A stretch of DNA of 64,000 nucleotides, from positions 36,094 through 100,093 of the forward strand of contig VUYV01000158.1 of NCBI GenBank assembly GCA_008711295.1. Reading direction: 5' to 3'. Positions 25,448 to 38,251 of the stretch are shown piece by piece. The position numbers and the translations under genes were made by a program. The notes below the pieces were generated by a model that saw nothing but the letters and a program-made list of their open reading frames with translations, was not told where the DNA came from and did not search any database. Source of the DNA: Anarhynchus alexandrinus. Taxonomy: Eukaryota; Chordata; Aves; Charadriiformes; Charadriidae. How positions within the stretch are numbered: the first letter of the stretch is position 1; each line of letters begins with the position of its first letter.

Positions 25448-25730
25448 GTCATGGGTGGCTTGGTGGCCCTGGAGCTGCAGGATGCCCCCAGGCTGTCCCT
25501 GTCCTACCACCCTGGCCAGGAGTGGGGCAGCCAGGGGCACTGAGGCAGCACCAGCCCCAGGCATTGAGCACCTCCCTGGGGGAGGGATGGAGACCAGCCC
25601 TGCTGCATCGTCACTGTGGTGGGGGCTGATGGCCCCAGGGACCTGAGTTGGGGTTCTGGGACCTGAGCAGGGTGGGGGTCCTGGATGAAGCTGGTCAGGA
25701 CCAGCGAGCCCTGTTAGTCCCATCAAAGCC
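25448..25730. other. GC-rich, CpG-poor patch of unknown origin
   Basis: About 280 bp that is roughly two-thirds G+C inside DNA that is otherwise mostly A+T. It has many GGGGG, CCCCAGG and CAGCC words but few CpG dinucleotides. Because stops are AT-rich, frames of 66-95 codons are open on both strands; they overlap each other and none resembles a known protein. High GC with CpG loss suggests an old, methylated insertion or a gene-conversion patch rather than a CpG-island promoter. No terminal repeats or target duplication are obvious. Confidence 0.6.
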
Positions 25731-28700
25731 CCAACATTGAATGGCTTGGCAATACTTGATTCTTCACATATTTTAGGTTTTGTGCTGTTGTAGTTCTCAG
25801 GATAGACCTTGTTAAAAAGACATGAGAATTAGAATAAGAATTAGATTTAGAAATAAAATTCAAAACCATCTGGCAATTTTGGAAAAACACAGAGCAGCCC
25901 ACTACAGTTTTGGTAAAAAACACAGGTTTCCTCTGGAGGAAAGCAGCTGCTGTATGAGACTTGCACCCTGACTGCAAAACATAATTTGAAAGGTGTTAAA
26001 AGTGCCACTGACTTTGTTATCTTTTGTCATTTTATAATTCACCCCTGCAAACAGGTATGACTTCATATGGTATTTCCTACAGTGCAGGTTATAAACGGGA
26101 TGACTTGCTAAATCAGTCGATAAATGGGAAGTGCTTGAGGGCTGAAGCCTGGCAGGGGGATGAGAATCTCTATTTATGTAAGTCCTTGAGTTTTTAACTG
26201 TTACACCGGTGCAACTGTTCTTGAAAATCTTCTCTTTGCTTGAAATTAATAAATACAAACACAGTGATTTTTTTTCTAGTATCAGTTGACTTTAATTTGA
26301 GGCATCAGGCATTAATGCTTTAAGAATACCTTTTGCAAGGCCTAACTAGAAGTTCACAGAAAAATGTCTGAAGGAATATTTTTGTTAAACAGTAGTTTAC
26401 ATCATCACACACAAGAGATGAACTGGTAAGTAAGGAAAGTAGACCTTTCTTGTGAGACCTTCTGATCACAAACCACAGACACAGAGCTCCAGGATTTTGT
26501 CACTTTGTGTCCATTTTCCACATCCTACAATTTCAGCTTGCTGTTTTTCTGAACACATATTGTTAGTACTCTGATTGTTTTTCTGTATGCTCCTTGATAA
26601 AGATTTTCCTACAATTTTTACGTGCACTGTTTATATGAAGTTGTGCTTACCTGGTGATAAATGATAGAGGGGAAATCAGAAGAGAAAATACCACTCGGAT
26701 CATTTACCTGTCCCAGAGAGATGCTGTGATATATGTTCTTACACATCTCAAATATTAGTCCCTTCCACTAGCAGGAGAAGTTCAGAGTTGTCATCTCCAA
26801 GCACCGCAAAATCATGATCTTAAAATGTATTTCTGGTTCTAATTTTGTTTGCATCTGGATTATGAGTTGTCAGGGCACATCCAGATTAGTCTCTTCAGAA
26901 CTGTCTTTGTGACTAAGATGACCAGAGATGTAGTTATTCTTATTGAAGCTGAGATTCTCACTTATTGTCAGATTTTGTGGAAGACACGCCAAATTTTATG
27001 AAAATCACAAGAAAACTGAGATAATTGGTGACATTGCCTGTACACACACTGTCTCCTATTACACCTTGCCTTCCATAACTCCATCTCAACAGCAGGTCCT
27101 GTCTTTACACAGCAGAAAAGTTTGGGGCAGCTGCAGAGTTATGACGTTATCTAGATTTTGCAGTCATTTACTCCGGTTGGGTAGAAACTACTTTATTCCT
27201 GCATCTGAAATAGTCTGCTACTGATCCATTGATGGGATACAGAGATAGGATATGGGAGGAGATCTGAAGAGAATTAGATCTAAAGTGGGGGAAGAAGGAA
27301 TCCTTGCTCTATTTAAAAATAAAATCTTATGATCAGAACCTGTTAGCTATCATCCTACTTATTTATTTTAATGGTAGATCATTGTTAATTTTGTAACTCT
27401 CTTAAAAAAAAAAATCACATAGTTTCAATTTACTTTCTGCTTCTCTGAATTTTTCCTTGTCTTCTGGTGCTGGGAAGAAAACCTGCAAAGTATATTGAAA
27501 AGAGAAGAAAAAATACCTCAGGATTTGGCCAGGAGATATGCTTTGGTATTTTGCTCTTCAAAACCAGTTTCTATTTCAGACAAGAAGCTGTTCATCTACA
27601 CACTGAAATCTGAATATATTATGTGGTGTATTTTAGGCATTGTATTATGCCCTGATTCACCAGAGCGCTCCTCCGTCTTCATGTAACTGCAGCAGTTTAA
27701 ATGAAACAATATTCTAAACTACAGTGCTTCTCAGTAAGGTTCTCAGTAATACCATATTGCATCTGTCATGTAATTCAAAATAAGTCATATAACATATATA
27801 TATATTTATTATATCATTTGATAATTTGCATAGATTTTTTTGGCCTGGGTGTAGGATTTGGAACTGTTCCTATCCTGGTCTTGGATTTCCACAGTTCTTG
27901 AACCTTCAGCAAGCCATATATTCTTGAAACATCAAAGCCCTTTACCTGATATCTAACTTAAGCAAATAAATTGTTCCTGTTGTGGTCAGGGGAATGCAAC
28001 GTTTCTCTCAGTCACTGTATCCTCAAATACTTTGCCTCTCTGGTGCATTAATCTCTGCCTTTTCCCGCATTTAATACACTTAATAAAATTTCTCATGAAA
28101 ATGCTATAAAGGTTCATTAACTAATATTTGTGCAATGTTTTGCATGCTGTGTTTGCTAGTGTAATTTATCTATCTCACTAATAAATAACTTCAGATTCTA
28201 AGAGGTGCCAAAGTCTTTATGATACCCATAAGCTGTTATGTGAGTATTGGAGGTATAGAATAAGAACTTAAGTAAACTATGTTTTTAAAAGCTTAAATCA
28301 AAAATTTCTTTATAGCGTATTGCAAAAGAAAATGTTTGTACAATGGAAAGTTTACAGTACAGAAGATGCATGTTAAAGAATATCAGTCATTTACACACCA
28401 CTCAAAGATTAACAACAGAAACTATGATAACAGAGCAATCAGAGTGTTGCTTAAGTGTTTGCTGTTGCTATAGGTACTACAGAAAATGATACCAAACTAA
28501 CATCAACATTTGCTTTCAGTAGGGCCATAGCGTCTGGAACACACTGTAGCTGGAATATGTGGGAGTGGAAAGAAGCAGTATCCATCACTTAAATACAGTC
28601 TATGTAACTTTGATTTTTCTCTCAACTATTATAACACTTCAGAGATCTTGGTGGCTATTAAGTTGCCTTCCGGAGGGTCAGGTAATACCTCTTTTACTTT

Positions 28701-31700
28701 TCTCCTGATGATTCTTTCTATAGAGCAATAATATAACAGGATGAATTTATATTCTTATTACACTGCAGCATATCATATTTGTGGGGATTTTTTTTAAAGA
28801 GTTTGAGACAAAAGTATTTATTTGTAATAATTTGACAAATGTTAAATTTGTTAATGTATTCACTGTTCTACCTGACATTTTCTCTGTCAGCCTTAGGAAA
28901 GATGTGTACCAATATGTTTAAATTTGGCTAGGAAAGGAAGTCACATTACCTTCTATCTGTTTTTCTTGGTGGTTAATTCCTTCTCCACAGGAACAGAGGC
29001 CTTGCAACTTCCTTTGACTTTAGTCACAGCCTCTTTGTTTTAAAAAAGACTATTTTTATTTAGATGCTTAAACTTAAGTGCCTATATTTGAAAAATTTTG
29101 TGTTAGTGACTACGAATGCACCTTCAAAATAGATCAGATTAAGAGATGCCACTTAAAAAAGTTATAGGGCATGGTTGGGAGTAGCACATTCTTATAGAGC
29201 ATAAAATTGAGGAAAATATATACATGAGAAAGAACAGTTTCATATTTTCCTTTGTAACTGTGAACTGCAGTCCTACCTACTCTTCCTTTGCATTTTTAAT
29301 CAAGACAAAATACTTTGCCCTTGTGAAAACTATTTTTCCAGAGTTGTTACCTATTTCACCACTTGCACAGCTCAAATGAAATTAAAAGCATTTTCTTTAC
29401 AGAAAATTTTATTTAAAATATTTGAAAAATCCTATAAAGCACATTGGGATATAGACAAACCAAACTCATTGACTAGCTTATGTGGCCTATCTTGTAAATT
29501 TTCTCCCATGTTTTACCGAGTTAATGATAAGGATAGTTTGTTATACTTATGGTGCCAGCAATGAGCCTGAGCACAGTGATTGTCTATTTTGCTCTCTTTT
29601 TTCCTGCCAGATAGTGCTATTTTCTCTTGGCTGAATGTGGGATGTACATTACCAAGCAGTGGTAGTTATCTGTCAGTGTGGTTATGTATGTCTAGTATTA
29701 TAAATTCAGGTTCATGGATTTTTCCAGCCTGGCAAAATATATTAAGATATATACTGTCCAAAATTCATGAGAATGACATTAGGGTATTGTTGAGTGGCCA
29801 GATAGATCTTCAAAATATTGCTAACAGCATTAGAGAAAAACAGACACCAAAGCCTCTTCTTTCTGGGAAAAAAAAAACCCTGGCTGGAAGTCTTGCAGCA
29901 AAATGCTCAATCTCTGCCTGTCCTAAGCTCTAATTCTGGGAGACTGCACCTGTGGCTATGCACCTCCTCTAGGAATAGGAATGACAAAATACACAAGCTG
30001 TGGCTCTGTGTGATTAGTGGAGGAAAAACCTCAAAGCTCTTGAGAAGCCAGATATTTGCTTTAAAATCTTCTTAATTCAGACATTATGGTTAGCACGCTG
30101 TATTAGCTGGCATTTGCACTGATTTCCAGTGGTCTGCTTGAGGTGTTCTGTGCTGGGCAGCAGCAGCTATATTCTTTCCATCAGAGTTTATTCATATTGT
30201 TTTTTAAATTACACAATTGTTGCTTTACCGGCTGTTCACAGCTTTCACATAGCACTGATGCTGATACACCACCCTTGTCTACACAGGAAAACCGTAACAT
30301 TATAAACACTATAAACATTAACATACAACAGCAGTTGCGTGTATTTGTGTACAGCAAAGTTTACATACTACCAATGAAATCAGGGTCTAGGCACCGTATG
30401 AACGACTTGTTGAACACGGTTTCTGTCTCAGTACCCACAGTATAAATACAGAGAGACAAAGTGTGATGAAGGGATAGAAGCTTTTTATCCACCATACCCT
30501 CTAGATCCTATTTTTCAGTCTAAGTGACATGGTCTAGAAACATTAAAACCTACGGAACCATAAGGCTTACAGTTGAAAAGGAGATGAGGAGACCATCTAA
30601 TTGAGTAGGTGGAACCTCTTCAGGCAGCTTCTCTATTTTTGTTTTACAGTGCATGAAGTCAGTTTACCTTAAATCACTGAGGTATCAACTTATGGCTAAT
30701 ACAACAGTGGTTTTATAAGATGAAAGACATGTTTGATTGATGGAGTTACTTTTGTTCAAAGAAATCAATTTTGTTGATTTTAATATGGGTAAATTGTTGC
30801 AGTAAGTTCTTGCATACAAGCCTGCAAAGTGCTAGGCTGGGAAAACTGTGCCTTTCCCAACATTTGGACTTGTGTTCTGATAATTCTTACGTAGAGATAC
30901 TTGTGTTTTGTTAGCCCCATTGCCAGAGGAAAAAGACGAAAGAGCATGTTTGGATGACATGATCACTGAACTCTCTGTTGGAGCCAGTAAATTAAAATGG
31001 AAACCAATACATAAAGGATCTTAACTTTTTATATCGCTTTTGAGTGACAGAGACCTGACTTGAGGCTTGTTTTAGAGCCTCAAACAAATTTCTCTTTTAG
31101 AAAATATGAAATTATTTGTGCCAAGTAGGACAAAATCCAGCAAGAAAAGCCATGAATCACTGCAGAGCAGGCAGTAGTGAATGTATTTTACTGGGATGTG
31201 GGATGGTATGGACCTGCCTTATTGCAGAAGTGAGCTCAGCAGTACATTCTTTTTGATTTTGCTCCAGCTATGCTATGCAGACATAGATTTGGAGCTGACA
31301 TATGTCTCAAAGCTGAGAGCGTAAACACAGCACATTTGTGTTTGCCTTTAAAGACAAACCCTACAAACAATTTTGGAGATGCCAAATTGTCCAATGAGGT
31401 TCCTAGACACCTAACTTGGGACTGCAGACATAGTGGCTGGGTGGATTTAACTCTTACTGATATGCTTAAGAGGAAAATATGTTATATTTTGGTTGATTAT
31501 GCCTGGGGATGATTGCTAATACTAAGGGAATAACAGATATATCAATGTTTATAGTGCTGAAGTTACCTTAACTAACCTAATGGTAGCAAAACACACACTC
31601 TCAACTTTTGTTATTTCCTTTGATGTAAACAACTTTATTCACACATCAAAAAGCAAGCGTCTTATTTATACAGTCATAACCCTTTAAAAAAAGTCTTAAT

Positions 31701-32865
31701 GAGCCCCTCCTTGTTGAAGTGAATGTTCAATCCATTTATTGTTTGTGCCATGGCAATTCATGCTTTCTGTTTCTTTGTATATATTCTACTGCCTTGGTAT
31801 CACTTTTATCAGCAGAACATGCAAAATAAATAGTATCCTTAGAAACTGTAAACTAAACATGAGAACACAATTGGTGCCATATACCTTGTGATCGCATTTT
31901 GTGTCCTGAAATGTGATAAAGATCACCTGGGAATGACTCGTCAAGTCATAGTTGTACAATGTTCAGTGACACAAATTGCCATCCATGAGATTTTACCTGA
32001 ATGATGAAATAGCACTGAAAAAGTATTTGTTGCTGTGCAAGGAACCAATTCTATTGTAACAATAGAATATGACTAAAACCAGATCATATAAGAACTGTAA
32101 GGTTGGGCTCTATTTTCTTGTTTTCATTGTGAAATATTTCAAATGAGTGAACATTCTCTTTCTATCTAGCATGCACATTTTGTGTGGACAGTTCAAACAG
32201 ATAACTCAAAGCAAACCAGGCAAAACTTGAGGACACACAGAAGTACCTTCTGATGGCTTAAAAGCAGTTGGTAAAATAGAAGGTATTTCCCAAGAAACTG
32301 AAGATGTGTACTGCAGCTTCATTGTAGACACTTAAATTAGAGTATAGCGTTTTAAAAAATGTTATCCTTATAATTCCCTTCTCTGTGTCTGTCCTGCTCT
32401 GTTGAATTGTGCTGGCCATAATCCCCCAGATTTCACAAAAGTGATTAAATTTAGTGGCATATTTCAGGAATTCTTTTCTGGTCCATTTCGTGTGTACATT
32501 CTTCACTGTACTGGAGAGTAATAGGTGGTCTGTGCAATGCTTCAATCTAACTTCAGCTGTGGTGTGCTCATTTAGTTGAGGGAAAGGTATGACCAAAAGG
32601 AATGAGAGAGAGAAGTCTCTCATAAAATGAAGTCAATCAGGAACGATATTGAGAATTAATTGCCGTTTGTCATAAGTAGGCAATGTAGTTTTCAAGCAGT
32701 AAATTTGAAAGGAAAAGGTTTTTTTCCCTACAAAACCTGAAATTGTGTAAACCTTTGCCGTAAGCTGTCATGGATGCTCAAAACTATAAAAAGACTAAGG
32801 AAGGAATAAGGAAAAGCTAATGGGGAATATATTCAGCAGCAGCTGTTGAACTTATATGGTCTGTA

Positions 32866-32958
32866 TCACAGAATCACAGAATGGTCAGGGTTGGAAGGGA
32901 CCTCTGGAGATCACCTAGTCCAACCCCTCTGCCAGAGCAGGTTCACCTACAGCAGGTA
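32866..32958 (-). mobile_element. CR1 LINE 3' tail fragment, minus strand
   Basis: About 93 bp. On the plus strand it starts TCACAGAATCACAGAATGG and continues TTGGAAGGGACCTCTGGAG and CACCTAGTCCAACCCC, the hallmark 3' end of avian CR1. It lacks coding sequence and is truncated after the AGAGCAGGTTCACCTA block. Confidence 0.95.
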
Positions 32959-35900
32959 AAGCAACCTCAGATTCAGGGTGCCACTCAGTTGTGGAATTTC
33001 GCAAGTTTGATGGGCCAGAGAAAGTATCTGTAGATGCTAGCTTTATGGCCTTTCTCCCTAAGACTCTGCTCCTGGCCATGGTCAGAGATTTTGGCTAAAC
33101 TGATGTTTGGTCTGGCTTAGCCCCAGAGAACTTAAGTTCAAAGATTTTTTCTTCACAAAGATGAAAACCTTGCTTTTGCCATCCTGGTATAGGAGGATAG
33201 TAGCACATAAAATGGGTATTGTAGCTGTGAAGACCCAGCTCAGTCATGGTATTTCATCACGCTGATTTACCTCTGTTTCCTCCACCCCCCAGTTGTGTCG
33301 CTGACAGATGACCCAACAGGATTGTTTTATTCTATTCACATACCCAAGGTCTCTGCTGCTGAGGGATTTCTGAAGACTATATGTCAAGGTAAAGCTGTCT
33401 AAGAGATACCTTCTACCACAAATCGTTAGGGTGAGCTCTTTGAAACATAACACATTAGCAGCAGCCTTTCTGAGTAACACTCAATGAAAGCAGCACTTCC
33501 TGCATAATTTCTGTTCTGTATGTGCCTCCTCTGCCTCTTCGCCAAAGCACTCTGCTGTGTTTCATGTCATCATTGCTCACTGTGATACATTTCTTTAGTA
33601 GATTGTAGGTAATTCAGTGTTGGGCCTTATCTTTTTAAATGCCACAAAGATGTTGTGAATATCTTCTGTGCTTCAGTAACAACATAGTTATCAGGAGTAT
33701 AAAAATTAGTAGGAGACAATCTAACTGAAAAGACCAAAGACAATGCAACAACATAAGAAAATATTTTCCTCCCACAATTTCTTTACCTACCACCTGCAGC
33801 TGAAAACAGCAAGTCTGTGATACAGATTTTTCCCAGTGATTTACATTTGCCAAGCAGTAAAAATGTTGTACTTTTCCTAACTGTTTGAATATGCAGGCCC
33901 ACTCAACTTAAAAATAGTTCAGCTTTGAGTTTGTCTTTTTGTTCCTTTGACAGCTCTCTCTTACAAAGCAGTATTCTTCTCAACGCGAGGATGCTTTGGT
34001 CCCATTCTAAATGAGTATCTACTGTGCGTCTTTTGTTAGTCTCTTCAGTCAGCAAGCGTCCTATTGTTAAGTAGTGATCTAGGTCCCCACATTCATAGAG
34101 TACATTTTGACAAATTCAGAACAAAGCTTGTGTTTTGTTATAGTAGAAAAGCCAGCGTAATATGTTCAACATTATATTTGCACTTCATTCTAAAATATGT
34201 TTTGACCTCAGGTCTCTGCAGGAAGGTGCTGAGAGCTTTATTCAAACAATATACTTCACTGTTCAAATCAGGTACCTAAATTCATTTTTAATCTCAAAAT
34301 TTAGAGGAAGAAAAGGATGAAGGAAGAACTAAGGACTAAAAAAAGGTCACCTTACAAAGCATTAGAAATGAAACATGTTTTCTCATTTTGATCAGCTTAA
34401 GTTGTAAGTATTTTCAAAACAATAGTTTCATCAGCCTCTCAGAATCACCCTAACAGGGGATTCTCTAGTGCATTGTAAACTTTTAGATAAAAGCATTTTA
34501 TAATTTTTGTGTTGTGTAAGATATTGTACTTGTAGAGTACTACTCTATGTACCACTTTAGTAAACAGAATATACTGTTTACTAACTGTGTTATTTTACCC
34601 CACTTAACTTCACTTGTCCAGTTTAAGAAACTTGCTTAATGGGTTTGTTATATGTAGTTAGTCAGATCAGAAATCTAGATTTTTCTCCTTAGTTTTGTGA
34701 TTCTGAATGATATTGCCTCTGGTTGTTTACCATTTAAATAATTTTGATTTTGAATTTTGAAAATGTTTATGAATTTGCATTTTGGCATTATAATGAAAAT
34801 ATTTAAGAGAGAAATGGTCTAGAACTTCATTTATTTCTGAAAGCTGTTAAATTTTTTTAAAATTTTACTTTTGAAATTTTTCTGCAATTAGAAATCATGC
34901 AAATACTGTGATGGATAAACAGATGGAATGCAGGTTTTACAGGAAGCCTGAATAGAGTAACAGCTAGAAAAGTTTGGGCAGGGACAAAAGAATGTTGTAA
35001 GGCCACAGTTGAGAGCTGCTACAATAGACAACTCATGCTAAATTTGATAGCAGCTGAAGGTGTTCAACATTGCATGTGATCTGCCTGCCTAAACTTTAGG
35101 CTTTGATCTTCTTAAGCATTTGCCCCCCTTTAATTTTGACTTCATGCAGGCCAGGCTGCAAACATAAAGCTACCAAATATTTAAGTGCTTTATTCCACTG
35201 GGTCTTTCTGTCAGATAAATTTATAATATATTATAATAGAAGTTGAACTGTTCAGATGGTAGGAACTCTTGTGTCAACGCTGGGCCTAGTTCTACTTGTT
35301 TTGGTCATTTCAAACGTTTCTACATTTATTACCACGTTGACCCAGAAGATTGAATAGGATTAGTTTGTGGATAAAACCCCAGGTAACTGAAGCTGAAGCA
35401 GAGCAATGTGGAGGTGATACTGGTTAGCAGGAGATACTGAGAAGCTCTTGCTCATGATACAGTCTTCTTTGGGTAAAAGATACACCTTCATAATCTACCC
35501 TTTAACTTTGCAGTTGAGGACTTCTCTTGTATTCCTTGCTGATTCTAGATTTCTTCTGTCTTGTGGACTGTGGCCTGAATGTTGGTCTGTCTGTAGGCAT
35601 GTGACAAACCTAGACACCACTGCTTAGGAAAGTGGCATGGAGTCCTTTGGAGACCTCCTTAGCAGCACCGTGTATTGTGAACATGCCAGCTTGCCTTCTG
35701 GTGGCTTCCCATAGAATTTTGAATCAGGTTATCTAAAAGACCCTTGATGGCCTGCACTTAAACCGTCTTAAATATAGATTAAATTAATAAAATCCTTCAT
35801 CTGGAAAAAGGAACTCTTTAAAAAAAGACTGGAATTGTGCTGGAAAGAACACTTTTTTAGACTTAGCTCAAATATGTGAATATAACAGCTTCCACCTTTC

Positions 35901-37799
35901 TCACTTTTCATCTTCTGAGGACAAGGTTTAAGTAGAAAAGGCACAGTTTTTCAGGAAAAGAAAGCTTGCTTTTCTAATCCAGAATTTACTAACAATTTGT
36001 AGTGTTGTACATAAAACAAAAGCTTCTTTTAAAGCTTGCCATAAAGCAATTGTGCATACTTCTTCCTTTGGGAAGAGGAAAAGAACGTGTGACACAGGAA
36101 AATCAAAGTATTCATTGCAAAACTGGGGAATGTACATACACTATCGTGACAAGTGCAGTTTCATACCTTTGATAAAATGGACAAATATTCACATAACAAT
36201 TTCGGACTGAAGGAAATATAAGGGATTTTGATCAGTCTACTATCTTACTTGGACACAGAAAATTTGATTTTTGCAATAACTGGGTTAAAACTTAATGGAA
36301 AGTTTTTGTCTGTGTAATTTTTTTCCACCTAAAATGACTGTTAGTGTTGCACTTCTGTAGAAATCTCAGAACATTAGATATACTTTATTACATCCTTCTT
36401 TTGACAAATGAGAAATGCAAAGCGTACTTCCAGCTTCACTTTTAGGTAGACATAAGGTTTTGCTTGAAGTAAGTCTTGTCTACTAATAGGTTAACTTTAG
36501 ACAAACCAAAATATATTTTGTGGTTTAGGTTGTGACGTTTAAACTCTTGGCCTGTCTACCATGGCAAAATTTAAAGAAATAACACTGTGACCATTTCATA
36601 ACAAGGGAGGGTGCCCACTAAGCCAGGTGGCTTACCCGTGTTCAGATAAATCAGTCATCAGGTTTTTTTTCAAAGCAGGATGACACATAGCAGCTTAGAT
36701 GATGCGTACACTTTGCTTTCCAATTAGTCTTTCCAAAACCAACAGAACCAGGACTGGAATGTTCATTAGCCGTGTTGTGTGAGCTGCTCAGGCATCAGCT
36801 TCTAAAAGCTGGGACTGCAGTTATTTCAGCGAGAAATGAGTATCAAATTGTTGTGAGAGTTGCCTGCACACTGTTTAATAATGGCATCAAAATAACAACA
36901 AGGGTAAGGGAAAAATCATTAACTAATTTACTCAGATTCAGACACAGCTTTTGTGGTCGTGGGTTTGCTGCTGTTCTCAAACTGAGCTCTATGGTTTTTA
37001 ATTTCCAACAGCTGTTTTACAAATTCATATCTCATGACAAAGCCTGTGCTCGTCTTTCTTTTGCAGGGTTAAAGATTGTGAGTGAGTGTGTGTTAGGTAT
37101 CTAATGCTCTTAATTGATAATTTTGTGTGATAAACGCCCCAGGCAATAAAACTCAAAACACGCACTGCCGCCATTTGTACCTTAGCTTACTTGCTGTGTG
37201 ATTATGAATTGCAAAGAATTTTAGAAAAGATTATTTGGACTTCTAGAAATGGGATAGTCATTAAGCAAGTTTCTTTCTCTTACACACCAATGTCGATGTT
37301 AAAAATCTTTGTGTTCAAATCCTCTGTCCTGTGTCAGCCTGTGGAAAGGTGTCTTTGATACAGAACTCCAGTGGCAATGGAGAGGAAGAATCTCCACCTC
37401 CCATACCTAAGGTAGCTCTCACTCTTCGAGTCTTTCTGTGGCCCTGACACCTTGACCCTCATCTTATACATTTGCACCAGAAAAGGACATGTGAAAATGT
37501 AGTTCCACCTTTAGACTGTTACCTGGACGTGGATGAACAAGTGAATGGCTTAGAGCAGAGCTCTCTGCTGTGCTGGTGTGATTACTTCTTTTTTTTTTTC
37601 CCTCCCAGGTACTTTTTGCAATAAAATTGTACCAGTTGGCTTGCCAAGATCTTTTCTGCAGCCTAAGGGATTAAAAAACCTGGAAACAAAGTTTACTCTG
37701 CTGTAGTAGATATTTTGTATGTGAAACATATATTTCCAAATCTAAAGGTAAAAGGAAAAAAGTAAAAGAAAAACCAGTTTCCAGTACAAGGAATGCATA
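32959..37799. other. Intergenic DNA, no gene recognised
   Basis: AT-rich DNA with no supported gene or full-length repeat. It contains a 16-bp AT palindrome (TTATAATATATTATAA, about 35221-35236). Frames are short and unconvincing. Confidence 0.65.
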
Positions 37800-38251
37800 G
37801 ATGTCCTGGAGTGAGTCCAGCAAAGGGTCACTAAGATGATTAAGGGATTGGAGCATCTAACATGCTCCAAAGAGAAGCTGAGAGAGCTGTGGTCCTTCAG
37901 CCTTGAGAAGAGAAAAGTCAGGGGAATGGTGTCAGTGTGTATAAATAGCTGATGGGAGGGGGGTGAAGAAGATGGAGCCAGACTCTTCTCAGTGGTACCT
38001 AGTGAAACAAGAGGCAATGGCCACAAGGTGAAATACAGGAAATTCCACTGGAACATAAGGAAAAACATTTTTATTGTGAAGGTGGTGAAACACTGGCATA
38101 GGTTGCTCAGAGATTGGGGTGTTCCATCCTTGGAAATATTACATCTGGACATGGTTCCAGGCAACCTGCTCTGGCTGATCCTGCTCTGAGCAGTGGGTTA
38201 GATGAGGTGATCTTCAGAGGCACTTTCCAACATCAGCTACTCTGTGGTTCC
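37800..38251 (+). mobile_element. CR1 LINE 3' fragment, plus strand
   Basis: About 450 bp in sense orientation. It begins in the RT carboxyl region (GTCCTGGAGTGAGTCCAG, then AAGATGATTAAGGGATTGGA and CAGCCTTGAGAAGAGAAAAG). It runs through GGTGGTGAAACACTGGCATA and ends with GATGAGGTGATCTTCAGAGG and TCTGTGGTTCC. Multiple stops and indels break the frame. The 140-codon open frame on the opposite strand (37742-38164) is an antisense artefact. Confidence 0.93.

Larger units (their letters stand above)
19761..32865. other. Intergenic DNA, no gene recognised
   Basis: The largest repeat-poor interval. It includes the hairpin at 19854, a T20 run at 20987-21006, a 68-bp tandem duplication (21784-21930), a 20-bp duplication (22812-22851), a small CpG-bearing patch around 23430-23520 and the GC-rich patch at 25448-25730. 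The longest frame (136 codons, 20269-20679, minus) has no recognisable domain or conserved motif and is not annotated. Confidence 0.65.

Noticed and set aside
30540..30640. Possible very degenerate CR1 3' end (GGAGACCATCTAATTGAG)
   Set aside because: Only about 20-30 bases recall CR1, without the terminal ATTCTATGA-type repeats.
37742..38164. 140-codon minus-strand frame
   Set aside because: Antisense of the plus-strand CR1 fragment.
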